A program made the translations under genes and the position numbers. A model generated the notes under the pieces. That model had not been told where the DNA came from. It ran no database searches and worked only from the letters and a program-made list of their open reading frames with translations. From positions 25,519-89,518 of the forward strand of contig DFFM01000015.1 of the NCBI GenBank assembly GCA_002369515.1: DNA of 64,000 nt, read 5' to 3'. The stretch's first letter is position 1; every line of letters begins with the position of its first letter. Shown in pieces: positions 53,916 to 61,770 of this stretch. This DNA is from Prevotella sp. UBA3776 (GTDB lineage: Bacteria; Bacteroidota; Bacteroidia; Bacteroidales; Bacteroidaceae).

Positions 53916-54643
53916 TACAGTCCTCCGTTGATGTTGATCACTTCGCCCGTGATGTACGAAGCCTCTTCCGAGGCCAGGAAGGCCACTGCGGCCGCCACCT
54001 CTTCGGGCTTGCCGAAGCGCCCCATGGGCACGAGCCTTTTCAGTTCGTCCTGCGGCAGGCTGCTGGTCATGTCGGTCTCGACGAAACCCGGTGCAACGGC
54101 ATTCACCGTCACGTTGCGCGGAGCCACCTCTTGCGCCAACGCCTTGGTGGCCCCTATCAGTCCCGCCTTGGCCGCACTGTAGTTGGCCTGTCCGGGCATC
54201 CCTTTCAGGCCTGACAGCGACGAGATGTTGACGATGCGGCCGCCGCGACGGCGGGGCATCATGTGTTTCAGTAGTCGGCGCGTCAGGTAGAAGAACCCGT
54301 TGAGCGTGGTGTCGATGACGCTCTGCCAGTCGTCGTCGCTCATCATGAACATCACGTTGTCGTGCCTCACGCCGGCATTGTTCACCAGCACCGCCACATA
54401 GTCATCCGCCGAGTGGGAGTCTTCCCAACCGTCGATGGCCGCATCGACTTCCTGCTTGTTGGAAACGTCGAACCGCAGCAGTTCGGCCCTGCCGCCCTGC
54501 TCCTCTATCAGCCTTTGCGTCTGTTCGGCAGCCTCCTTGTTTGCGCGGTAGTTCACAATCACGGGGAGCCCCGTTTGCGCTAAACGCAAACAGACGGCCC
54601 TCCCAATGCCTCGCGAACCACCTGTAACCAGTATGTATTTCAT
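53912..54643 (-). CDS. 3-oxoacyl-ACP reductase (ketoreductase)
   Basis: The product has 243 residues of the short-chain dehydrogenase family, FabG type (ApeQ-like). The NADPH motif is VTGGSRGIGRAVCLRL and the catalytic YxxxK is in QANYSAAKAGLIGATKAL. VLVNNAGVRHDNVMFMM and NVTVNAVAPGFVETDM are typical FabG. It reduces beta-ketoacyl chains to hydroxyacyl intermediates. The start is ATG 54643 (MKYILVTGG), because the promoter (54658-54688) excludes the ATGs further upstream. It is the first gene of the leftward operon that ends at 30702. Confidence 0.95.
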   Translation of the reverse strand: MKYILVTGGSRGIGRAVCLRLAQTGLPVIVNYRANKEAAEQTQRLIEEQGGRAELLRFDVSNKQEVDAAIDGWEDSHSADDYVAVLVNNAGVRHDNVMFMMSDDDWQSVIDTTLNGFFYLTRRLLKHMMPRRRGGRIVNISSLSGLKGMPGQANYSAAKAGLIGATKALAQEVAPRNVTVNAVAPGFVETDMTSSLPQDELKRLVPMGRFGKPEEVAAAVAFLASEEASYITGEVININGGLY

Positions 54644-54657
54644 TGTTTTTTTGCTTG

Positions 54658-54688
54658 CAAAAGTAGTCATATTTTTCGAATACCACAA
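54658..54688 (-). promoter_or_regulatory. Probable promoter of the pigment operon
   Basis: On the minus strand TTGT (54688-54685) is followed after 19 bases by TACTTTTG (54665-54658). The second box fits TAnnTTTG; the first deviates by one base from TTTG. Transcription would start near 54651, only a few bases before the ATG at 54643. It is the only good promoter seen upstream of the 22-gene unit. Confidence 0.65.
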
Positions 54689-55077
54689 TGTTTGCCTGTT
54701 AAACTTTCATTCACAGGATGTTTTTTTCTTTTTTCTTTTTGTCGGCAAATTACTTGCGTCTGACATTCTACTATGCACTGTGGTTGGTTTCGGATGTCAG
54801 CAACAAGTGCATCTGCCGTTCTGGCCCGTCAACACTTGCCTTTGGGACGTTGTTGGTTAAACAAAATTTCAGAAATGTTAAATCGTCGTAAAAGCATTTT
54901 ACAAACTGCTGCTCGTCCGTTGATTGATTCTAGCGTGGAAATTGGGCTTTTGGAGTCGAATTTAGAGTCACGAGGTGCCAGAAATTTGTTTTGAATTGCA
55001 AAAACTGTCAAGATTTAGTCAAGTTTGAGCGTTTTTCAGCCCTTCGGGCCTCGTTTTTTCTCACGGGGAAAAATAAT

Positions 55078-55111
55078 ATCTCCCGACGTTATGAAAATAA
55101 TGTCGGGAGAT
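55078..55111. repeat. Hairpin of the TCTCCCGAC family
   Basis: ATCTCCCGAC and GTCGGGAGAT form a stem around GTTATGAAAATAAT. It belongs to the TCTCCCGAC family of 4517-4580 and 23526-23697. The stretch 54690-55170 holds no other feature that I can support. Confidence 0.7.
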
Positions 55112-55170
55112 AATTTTGCAGCGTCGGACGTGATTGTCGTAAAGTGCTGAAAAACAACATTTAGTGTAAT

Positions 55171-55614
55171 TTGCGAAAACTCGCATATTTGCCCACGAAA
55201 AAGTTTAGCTGGCTTTCACGAGCCTTCTCGCGCGTTAAAAACTTCAATTTTTATTTACAATTTCCAGCGTTTGAAAACGTGGTTGTCTATATGGAAAGTA
55301 TTTGCGTCGCTTTTGTTTCCCACATGCTGGGCCTGGGTGTGATGACGAAGAAAGAACTGGAGGCCCGCAACGTCAAACTCATTGAAGAGATAGCGGAGCG
55401 CACCATTGCCATCGAGAAGGGCGTTGAAGACTTGGTCAATGCCCGAAAACTGGCCAATAAAATAGACGATGAACACCCGAAGGCCATTGCCTATCACGAC
55501 ACGGTTGAACCCAAACTCGACAGCATTCGCTACCAGATTGACAAACTGGAGCTGATTGTCGATGACTCGCTCTGGCCTCTGCCCAAGTACCGCGAACTGC
55601 TGTTCATCAGGTAA
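55171..55614 (+). pseudogene. Fragment of glutamine synthetase type III (C-terminal end)
   Basis: The last part of the 147-residue frame (KAIAYHDTVEPKLDSIRYQI, then DKLELIVDDSLWPLPKYREL and LFIR) matches the C-terminus of type III glutamine synthetase, as I recall it. The preceding part (MLGLGVMTKKELEARNVKLI, then ANKIDDEHPKAIAYHD) also fits, but with the central C-terminal segment missing. The N-terminal 550 or more residues with the catalytic core are absent, and the first 40 residues do not look like that family. So this seems to be a remnant with an internal deletion. The start is unclear: the ATG at 55291 (MESICVAF) or 55324 is as likely. Expression as a small protein cannot be excluded. 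Confidence 0.72.
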
Positions 55615-55620
55615 TCAAAA

Positions 55621-55741
55621 GGCCCCTGAGGGGTTACGGTTTACGGTTTACAGTTTAGAGTTTCGATTTACAATTCTTCTGTAAACTGTCAACCGTAAAC
55701 TGTAAACTATAAACCAGCCCCTACGAGGGGATGACTGGGGG
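55621..55741. repeat. GTAAACT/GTCAACC heptamers with GAGGGG hairpins
   Basis: Right after the glutamine synthetase remnant, CCCCTGAGGGG is followed by GGTTTACGGTTTACAGTTTA. Then come A/T-rich bases, the inverse array (GTAAACTGTCAACCGTAAAC) and a CCCCTACGAGGGG palindrome. The arms could pair to form one long stem. The heptamers are the family seen at 19477-19675. Confidence 0.8.
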
Positions 55742-56035
55742 CTAAGTCCAGAATTCCTTTTCGCCCGTGGGCTCCATCCTTCCGCCGCACTTGGGGCATG
55801 TCTTTTTGTCCCAGATTCTGATGCGGTCGCTGCCGCAGTGCAGGCACAGGCGCCCCACTTCGCTGTTGAACGACGGGGCCACATCGCCAATGATGCCGCC
55901 GACCACCAACTGCTGAATGGTGTGGCAGTCGGGACAGCTAACGGCCGTTATTTGCTGGCGGAAAAGCCCGCGGCCTTCATAGACCTCGGACGTGTAGCCA
56001 CATGCGCTGCATCGGTATTTCTTCTTCCACGACAT
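55742..56035 (-). CDS. Small zinc-ribbon protein
   Basis: The product has 97 residues with three cysteine pairs that form zinc ribbons: CSACGYTSEV near residue 9, CPDCHTIQQL near 34, then CLHCGSDRIRIW and CPKCGGRMEP near the C-terminus. It has no signal peptide or membrane helix, so it is probably a cytoplasmic protein-protein or nucleic-acid adapter. I do not recognise the family. It is a single gene, leftward, between two heptamer arrays, one after its stop codon and one upstream of its ATG. Confidence 0.78.
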   Translation of the reverse strand: MSWKKKYRCSACGYTSEVYEGRGLFRQQITAVSCPDCHTIQQLVVGGIIGDVAPSFNSEVGRLCLHCGSDRIRIWDKKTCPKCGGRMEPTGEKEFWT

Positions 56036-56042
56036 GGGGGTA

Positions 56043-56113
56043 GTGTTTACAGTTTACAGTTTATGGTTTATGGTTTACAGTTTATGGTTTACTGTTTACG
56101 TTTACGTTTACGT
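56043..56113. repeat. GTTTACA/GTTTATG heptamer array
   Basis: About ten heptamers (GTTTACA, GTTTATG, then GTTTACT and GTTTACG) lie upstream of the zinc-ribbon ATG and 43 bases before a -7 box (TATTTTTG, 56157-56164) of the next gene. No inverse arm is seen within this block; it is the same family as 55621-55741, which may be its partner. Confidence 0.78.
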
Positions 56114-56205
56114 TGCAAAAATACACAATAATCATTGGCCGCACAAATCTTTTTCGTATTTTTGCAGCGAATAACCAAAACAACCCCATCGACTAGCCAA
56201 AAGCA

Positions 56206-57435
56206 ATGATTGCCATCTATACACTCACATCGGAACTTCACGACGCGCAGGCTGTAGGAGCAGCCACGCACGAGTTTCTGGAAAGTCTGCGAACGGACTA
56301 TACGCTGCTCTCGACCGACTATTCCTCCTTCGGACAGCATGCACTCGACCTTATCTACGTTCGGACGGGAGGCACGGAGGGCATCTTCAAGCGGCTGCTG
56401 CCCCAGTTGCACGAGCAGACCCGCCGTCCGTTCTATCTGCTCACGTCGGGCAAAAGCAATTCGCTGGCGGCCTCGATGGAGATTCTGTCCTACCTGCGCC
56501 AGCAGGGACTTCGCGGTGAAATCATCCACGGCGATGCCGAGTATATCCGCCGCCGCATAGGGGTGCTCGCCCTTGCGGGCGAAACGCTGACGAAGCTGCG
56601 CGGTAGCCGTCTAGGCGTGGTGGGCCTGCCTTCGGACTGGCTCATTGCCAGCAGTGCCGACCGTGCTGCCGTAGGCGACAGACTGGGCATAGAGCTGGTG
56701 GACGTTCCGATGGAGGAGGTGACAGCCCCCCTCTTATCTCAGGCCCCCTTCTCATCCCCCCTGGGGGGGAAGTCCCAACTTGCGGAAAGTCTCTCCCCCC
56801 AGGGGGAGTCGGAGGGGGCTCTGGAGGGGGCAAAGGCCATCTACCGTGCGCTGCGCATGGTGGTGGATCGCCATCAGCTGCAGGGGTTCACCCTTCGTTG
56901 TTTCGACCTGCTTACGGCTGTCCGCAACACCGGCTGCTGGGCGTTGGCGAAACTCAACAGCGAGGGCATCGTGGCCGGTTGCGAAGGTGATGTGCCCGCC
57001 TTGCTCTCCATGGCCATTGGGAATGCGCTGACGGGCGTCTCGGGGTTTCAGGCCAATCCGGCCTCCATCGATCCCGTCAAGGGGGAGATGGTTTTCGCCC
57101 ACTGCACCATACCGCTCAACATGGTGGAAAGCTACGAGCTGGACACCCATTTCGAATCGGGCATCGGCGTGGGCATTCGCGGATACATGAAGCCCGGACC
57201 GGTGACCGTCTTCAAGGTGGCGGGCGACTTGAAGCGTTGCTTCGTGGCCGAGGGCGAACTGACAAGAAACCAGGCTGAGCCCAACCTCTGCCGCACACAG
57301 CAGGTGGTGCGTTTGGCTGATGCGACGCAGACAAACTATTTCCTCACCGAGCCCATTGGCAATCACCACATCGTTCTGCCGGGCCACCATGCAGATGTGT
57401 TGAAGGAGGTATTTTTCATGCAGGACGTAAACTGA
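56206..57435 (+). CDS. L-fucose isomerase-like protein with a palindromic element
   Basis: The product has 409 residues and resembles the L-fucose/L-arabinose isomerase superfamily. The start MIAIYTLTSELHDAQAVGAA is followed by YVRTGGTEGIFKRLLPQL, SNSLAASMEILSYLRQQG and CEGDVPALLSMAIGNALTG. The substrate is not known and an active isomerase is not certain. An in-frame palindromic element lies at about residues 177-207 between VDVPMEEVT and AKAIYRALRM, a loop between two Rossmann-like domains. It lies 55 bases before the GH28 pectinase gene on the same strand, so it may process released sugar acids or a related sugar. A -7 box lies at 56157-56164. Confidence 0.82.
   Translation: MIAIYTLTSELHDAQAVGAATHEFLESLRTDYTLLSTDYSSFGQHALDLIYVRTGGTEGIFKRLLPQLHEQTRRPFYLLTSGKSNSLAASMEILSYLRQQGLRGEIIHGDAEYIRRRIGVLALAGETLTKLRGSRLGVVGLPSDWLIASSADRAAVGDRLGIELVDVPMEEVTAPLLSQAPFSSPLGGKSQLAESLSPQGESEGALEGAKAIYRALRMVVDRHQLQGFTLRCFDLLTAVRNTGCWALAKLNSEGIVAGCEGDVPALLSMAIGNALTGVSGFQANPASIDPVKGEMVFAHCTIPLNMVESYELDTHFESGIGVGIRGYMKPGPVTVFKVAGDLKRCFVAEGELTRNQAEPNLCRTQQVVRLADATQTNYFLTEPIGNHHIVLPGHHADVLKEVFFMQDVN
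56728..56832 (+). repeat. Palindromic element in the fucose-isomerase-like gene
   Basis: The same element as in the leftward pigment operon, but here in a rightward gene and inverted on the plus strand. Translation therefore gives the same peptides: APLLSQAPFSSPLGGKSQLA, then ESLSPQGESEGALEGA. It proves that orientation follows translation and not replication direction or chromosome strand at this site. Confidence 0.92.
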
Positions 57436-57490
57436 ATGTGGCTCGGAGCACAAATGGAACTAATCACATAAAACAACAAATAGACGAATC

Positions 57491-58897
57491 ATGAAGAAAA
57501 TGTTAATGGCCAGCCTCTTGATGCTGGCAACCCTCACGGCAAATGCGACCAACTATGCCGACTATTACCAGAACCTTCCCGTTCAGATGCAGCAGGTGTC
57601 GGCTCCTCAGATTCCTGAGCTGACCGTCAGACTGACAGACTTCGGCGCTAAAGGCGACGGCGTGACAGACAATACGGAGGCCTTCAGAAAAGCCATCAGC
57701 CAGCTCAGCAAACAGGGCGGTGGACACCTGGTGGTGCCTGCCGGCGTGTGGCTCACGGGACTCATCTCGCTGAAGGACAACATCGACCTGCACTTGGAGC
57801 GCAACGCCCTCATCATGGCCACGCCCGACAAGCTGAAGCATCTGAAGACAGACAAACAGACAGGCGAGCGCGACAGCCGCGCCACACCTCTCATCAATGC
57901 CAGCAAGCGCAAGAACATCAGCATCACTGGCGAAGGCATCATCGACGGCAATGGCAAGTGGTGGCGGCCCGTGAAACGCGGCAAGGTGAGCGACACGGAG
58001 TGGAACCAGTTTCGCAGCATGGGCGGCACGGTGAGCGAGAAAGGCGATTTGTGGTATCCGTTCGGGCTGAAAAACTTCCCCAACATCACGCAGAACATGG
58101 AAAAAGAAGAGAATCTGCGTATGCACATGGTGCGCTTCACCGACTGCGAGAATGTGCTGGTGAGCGGTGTTACTCTGCAGAATTCGCCCCGTTTCCATTT
58201 CGTACCCCAGCGCTGCCGCAACGTGATCATCGACGGTGTGACGGTGCGCTGTCCGTGGAACGCCCAGAACGGTGACGCCATCGACATTGGTCAGTGCAAG
58301 AGCGTGCTGATTGTGAACAACACCATCGACTGCGGCGACGACGGCATCTGCATGAAAGGCGGAGCCGGAGCAAAAGCCGTGGCCGACGGTCCCTGTGAGG
58401 ACATTCTCATCGAGAACAACATTGTTTTCCATGCCCACGGCGGATTCGTCATCGGCTCAGAGTTCTCGGGCGGCATGAAGAACATCGTGGTGCGCAACAA
58501 TACCTTCAGCGGCACTGACACCGGGCTGCGATTCAAGAGTGCTGTGGGGCGCGGTGGCACTACCGAGAAAATATTCATCTCCAACATCGTGATGAACGAC
58601 ATCAAGGACGAGGCCATCGTGTTTGAAACCACTTACTTCGACAACCATGTAGGGGCGAAGCAACCCGACGGCAAACCCGTGAAGCAGGAGTTTGTGCCCA
58701 ACTTCACCGACATACACATCAGCAACGTGGTGTGCCGAGGCGCAAAGACGGGCATCAAGGCCCAGGGTGCCAAGGGCATGATTCACGGCATCGACATCAG
58801 CAACACCACCATTTTTTACACGCAAAAAGCCTCGGACATTGGCCCAGACTGCGACATAAAACTCACGAATGTCAATCTGGTGACTTTCGAGAAATAA
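57491..58897 (+). CDS. GH28 polygalacturonase-like secreted enzyme
   Basis: The product has 468 residues with a signal peptide (residues 1-20). It is a right-handed beta-helix enzyme that cleaves galacturonan or related pectin parts, probably in exo mode. It begins with LTDFGAKGDGVTDNTEAFRK (residues 48-67). The family's catalytic motifs are present in varied form: NGDAID (260-265, for NTDGID), CGDDGICMKGG (281-291), HGGFVIGSE (316-324, for GHG) and RFK (347-349, for RIK). It is 55 bases downstream of the isomerase-like gene. No SusC/SusD genes are visible nearby. Confidence 0.93.
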   Translation: MKKMLMASLLMLATLTANATNYADYYQNLPVQMQQVSAPQIPELTVRLTDFGAKGDGVTDNTEAFRKAISQLSKQGGGHLVVPAGVWLTGLISLKDNIDLHLERNALIMATPDKLKHLKTDKQTGERDSRATPLINASKRKNISITGEGIIDGNGKWWRPVKRGKVSDTEWNQFRSMGGTVSEKGDLWYPFGLKNFPNITQNMEKEENLRMHMVRFTDCENVLVSGVTLQNSPRFHFVPQRCRNVIIDGVTVRCPWNAQNGDAIDIGQCKSVLIVNNTIDCGDDGICMKGGAGAKAVADGPCEDILIENNIVFHAHGGFVIGSEFSGGMKNIVVRNNTFSGTDTGLRFKSAVGRGGTTEKIFISNIVMNDIKDEAIVFETTYFDNHVGAKQPDGKPVKQEFVPNFTDIHISNVVCRGAKTGIKAQGAKGMIHGIDISNTTIFYTQKASDIGPDCDIKLTNVNLVTFEK

Positions 58898-58946
58898 TCA
58901 GCCTACTCAGTATCGTTTTGGTCGTTTGCTGTCGGCTTTTAAATAG

Positions 58947-59029
58947 AAAACAGGGAAAAACAAGAAAAACAGAGAAAAACCGAATCAACATAATTGTTTT
59001 TCTCTGTTTTTCTTGTTTTTCCCTGTTTT
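58947..59029. repeat. Perfect 34-bp inverted repeat with micro-repeat arms
   Basis: Arm 58947-58980 (AAAACAGGGAAAAACAAGAA, then AAACAGAGAAAAAC) and arm 58996-59029 are exact inverse copies of 34 bp with a 15-base loop. Each arm consists of units of about nine bases (AAAACAGGG, AAAAACAAG, AAAAACAGAG). It follows the pectinase gene by 50 bases. It could end transcription or protect the mRNA 3' end; there is no strong T run after the stem. Confidence 0.92.
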
Positions 59030-59083
59030 ATTGAATACCCCCATTCCTGTTAAATAGGTATATATCATCCAAGTAAAAGAGCC

Positions 59084-59125
59084 GAAGGAGGATTTCCCCC
59101 AATTGTTTAGGGAAAATCCTCCTTC
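59084..59125. terminator. GAAGGAGGA hairpin upstream of the small secreted gene
   Basis: GAAGGAGGATTTCCC (59084-59098) pairs with GGGAAAATCCTCCTTC (59110-59125) around a loop of about 11 bases with one mismatch or bulge. It may act as terminator between the pectinase unit and the next gene. The following bases (AGTTTAGGC) lack a long T run, so its role is uncertain. Confidence 0.6.
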
Positions 59126-59243
59126 AGTTTAGGCATAATCCTTTTCGGGGCTACAAAAAACGCTGTATCTTTGCCGATGAAAAAAGGAAGAAACAATAAA
59201 GACTTTCATAAAAAATGTATAACCCTTAAAAACCGAAAAGATT

Positions 59244-59600
59244 ATGAAGAAAATGCTGATTGTTGCCATGATGATGACGATAGCCATCTCGGCAAGCGCC
59301 ATAACAAGAAACGAAGCACGTCTGATGACCGACCGCATGGCTTACGAGCTGCGACTCGACAAGCGTCAGTACAGTGAAGTGTATCACATCAACCTCCACT
59401 ATGCACCGGGCACTGCCCACAAGACCCATGCCATGGCGCGAGTGCTTTCTCCCCGTCAGTTTGACAAGTACATGGCCATGAAGCGCCACGCACACGTAGC
59501 TCCGGTTGCTGTGCGCCACGGGGTGCATGCTCCCAAGGTCCGCCATCATGCCCACAGGGTGGCTCCGGCTCGTCACCATCGCGTTGCCGCCCGCTGGTAA
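59244..59600 (+). CDS. Small secreted His-rich basic protein
   Basis: The product has 118 residues with a signal peptide (MKKMLIVAMMMTIAISASA). The mature part starts with a helical segment (RNEARLMTDRMAYELRLDKR, then QYSEVYHINLHYAPG), a pattern common in small secreted Prevotella proteins. It ends in about 50 residues rich in His, Arg, Ala and Val (KRHAHVAPVAVRHGVHAPKV and similar). The tail could bind metal, heme or negatively charged surfaces. A -7 box (TATCTTTG, 59166-59173) with TTTT 20 bases before it is the likely promoter. The family is not recognised. Confidence 0.82.
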   Translation: MKKMLIVAMMMTIAISASAITRNEARLMTDRMAYELRLDKRQYSEVYHINLHYAPGTAHKTHAMARVLSPRQFDKYMAMKRHAHVAPVAVRHGVHAPKVRHHAHRVAPARHHRVAARW

Positions 59601-59706
59601 GCGTGACTGGATGGCAAAAAACAATCTGAATGCGCCCTCTAATGGTAAGTAGTAGATTGTTGTTCCATGATTCTGATTATATACCTTCACAGCGTGTGAA
59701 GTCAAA

Positions 59707-59736
59707 ACGGGGATGAGCCGTGCGGCTCGTCCCCGT
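59707..59736. terminator. Terminator-like hairpin between convergent genes
   Basis: ACGGGGATGAGCC and GGCTCGTCCCCGT form a 13-bp stem with one G-T pair and a 4-base loop (GTGC), followed by AGTTTGTTTTATG. It ends the small secreted gene. A shorter inverted repeat (GTCAAGAG/CTCTTGAC) follows near 59753-59769 on the side of the ABC gene. Confidence 0.75.
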
Positions 59737-59777
59737 AGTTTGTTTTATGTGGTCAAGAGTCTCTTGACGCTCCACCT

Positions 59778-61691
59778 TTAACTCAGCAAAGAGTTGTCGC
59801 CCGTGTAGAGCTGATAGTATTTGCCGCGCAGGGCGAGCAACTGCTCGTGGTTGCCTTGCTCGATGATTCGGCCGTGGTCCATCACGTTGATGATGTCGCT
59901 GTTGCGCACTGTGGAGAGTCGGTGGGCAATGACAAAGGTGGTGCGTCCGTGCATGAGCGAGTCCATGCCGCGCTGCACGAGCGACTCGGTGCGGGTGTCG
60001 ATGCTGCTGGTAGCCTCGTCGAGAATCAGTACGGGCGGGTTGGCTACAGCGGCACGTGCAATGGCCAGCAGCTGACGCTCGCCCTGGCTCAGGTTCGACC
60101 CGTCGCCGGTGAGCATGGTCTGGTAGCCGTTGGCCAGGCGGCGGATGAAGTCGTCGGCCCCCACTAGTTTGGCTGCCTCCACACATTCGCGGTCGGTGGC
60201 TTCCAGCCGGCCGTAGCGTATGTTGTCGATGACGGTACCGGTGAACAGGTGGGTCTCTTGCAGCACCATGCCGAGACTGCGGCGCAGGCTGCTTTTCTGA
60301 ATGTCGGCAATGGGTATTCCGTCGAACAGGATGTGGCCGGCCTGCACGTCGTAGAAGCGGTTGATGAGGTTGATGATGGTGGTCTTTCCTGCTCCCGTTC
60401 CGCCCACGAAGGCTATTTTCTGGCCAGGGTTGGTGTTGATGTCGATGTCGAAGAGCACCTGTTTCTCGGGCACGTAGCTGAAGTCAACATCCTTGAAATC
60501 GACGTCTCCCTGAATGGGGCGTTTCTCTCCTCTCTCCTCGCTTACCCATTGTCCGTCTTTGGCCGTCCAAGTGCCTTCGTCGCGTTCGGGCTTCTCGTCG
60601 AGCAGGTCGAACACGCGTTCGGCTCCCACCGACGCGTTGAGCACACTGTTGATTTGCTGGCTCACGTGGGCGATGGGCTGAGTGAAACTCTTGTTGAGCG
60701 TGAGGAACGCCACGATGGTACCCAGCGAGAGGCTGAACGGTTGGAAGGCTTCTGCGGCGAAGAAATGGGCCGTGGCAGGAGCCGATGCCAATGCAATGGT
60801 GGCACCCACGACGGCTATGAGCACATAGCCCAGGTTGCCCAGGTTGCCATTGACGGGCATCACGATGTTGGCTATGCGGTTGGCGTTGTACGAGCTGCTG
60901 CGCAGCTGTTCGTTGATGGTTTCAAACTGGCGGATGGTTTCTTCTTCGTGGCAGAACACCTTGACCACCTTCTGGCCCGTCATCATTTCCTCGATGAAAC
61001 CGTTCACCTGGGCCAGGCTCTGCTGCTGCACCTTGAAGAACGAGCGCGAGCGGGCCCCCAACTTGGTGGTGGTGAACACCATGAGGGCGGCCAGCAAGAT
61101 GCTCACGCACGTGAGCGGCACACTGAGCACCACCATGGAGACGAACGTCACGCAGAGGGTGATGAGCGTGTTGAACACTTGCGGCAGACTGTTGCCCACC
61201 ATTTGGCGCAGGGTGTCAACGTCGTTGGTGTAGGTGGACATGACGTTTCCGTGCGAGTGGGAGTCGAAATAGCTGATGGGCAGCCGTTGCATGTGTTCGA
61301 ACATGCTTTTGCGCAGCCTGAGCAGTGTGCCTTGGCTGACAAAAATCATCAGCCTGTTGTAGGTGAACGAGCAGATGACACCGAACAGCAACACCAGCCC
61401 CAGCCTGAACAGCGCCTGTGCCAGCGAGGCATACTCGGGGTTGTCGGCCTGAGTGAGCGGCACGATGTAGTCGTCGATGAGGGTGCGGGTGAACAGTGTC
61501 GAGGCCAGTGTGGTGACGCTCGAAATGATGATGCACACCATCACGGCCAAATAGGAGAACTTGTAGTTTTTCACCACATATTTGATGAGTCGCCAGAGCA
61601 CTTCCTTCTTGCGGCCTTCCATTTTCTGGAATCCGGCAGCACCGCGGGGGCCTCCGCCTCGCGGGCCAAAACTGTTTTGCATTTGTCTCAT
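59778..61691 (-). CDS. ABC transporter half, MsbA-like (ATPase and permease)
   Basis: The product has 637 residues. A glycine- and arginine-rich N-terminus (FGPRGGGPRGAAGFQ) precedes six membrane helices (about 50-350) and an ATPase domain. Its motifs are Walker A FVGGTGAGKTTIINLI, signature NLSQGERQLLAIARA, Walker B VLILDEATSSID and the H-loop IAHRLSTV. It works as a pair with the adjacent half-transporter, either as a heterodimer or two homodimers, exporting a lipid, peptide or drug. It lies 74 bases after its partner, with a nine-base micro-repeat between them. Confidence 0.93.
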   Translation of the reverse strand: MRQMQNSFGPRGGGPRGAAGFQKMEGRKKEVLWRLIKYVVKNYKFSYLAVMVCIIISSVTTLASTLFTRTLIDDYIVPLTQADNPEYASLAQALFRLGLVLLFGVICSFTYNRLMIFVSQGTLLRLRKSMFEHMQRLPISYFDSHSHGNVMSTYTNDVDTLRQMVGNSLPQVFNTLITLCVTFVSMVVLSVPLTCVSILLAALMVFTTTKLGARSRSFFKVQQQSLAQVNGFIEEMMTGQKVVKVFCHEEETIRQFETINEQLRSSSYNANRIANIVMPVNGNLGNLGYVLIAVVGATIALASAPATAHFFAAEAFQPFSLSLGTIVAFLTLNKSFTQPIAHVSQQINSVLNASVGAERVFDLLDEKPERDEGTWTAKDGQWVSEERGEKRPIQGDVDFKDVDFSYVPEKQVLFDIDINTNPGQKIAFVGGTGAGKTTIINLINRFYDVQAGHILFDGIPIADIQKSSLRRSLGMVLQETHLFTGTVIDNIRYGRLEATDRECVEAAKLVGADDFIRRLANGYQTMLTGDGSNLSQGERQLLAIARAAVANPPVLILDEATSSIDTRTESLVQRGMDSLMHGRTTFVIAHRLSTVRNSDIINVMDHGRIIEQGNHEQLLALRGKYYQLYTGDNSLLS

Positions 61692-61705
61692 TATCTTGTA
61701 TTATT

Positions 61706-61770
61706 GGGGCTTATGGGTCTTATGGGTCTTATGGGACTTATAGGCCCTATTGGACTTATGAGGTCTTATG
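61706..61770. repeat. GGGTCTTAT/GGGACTTAT micro-repeat between ABC genes
   Basis: Seven nine-base units (GGGGCTTAT, GGGTCTTAT, GGGACTTAT, AGGCCCTAT) lie between the two transporter genes. It is the inverse orientation of the family at 18733-18787. The end of the upstream ABC gene reads AAA TCA TAA GAC, so its stop codon TAA is part of the array. Confidence 0.85.

Noticed and set aside
59171-59377. Open frame of 68 codons before the His-rich gene
   Set aside because: It overlaps the better-supported gene at 59244 in another frame and lacks protein-like composition.
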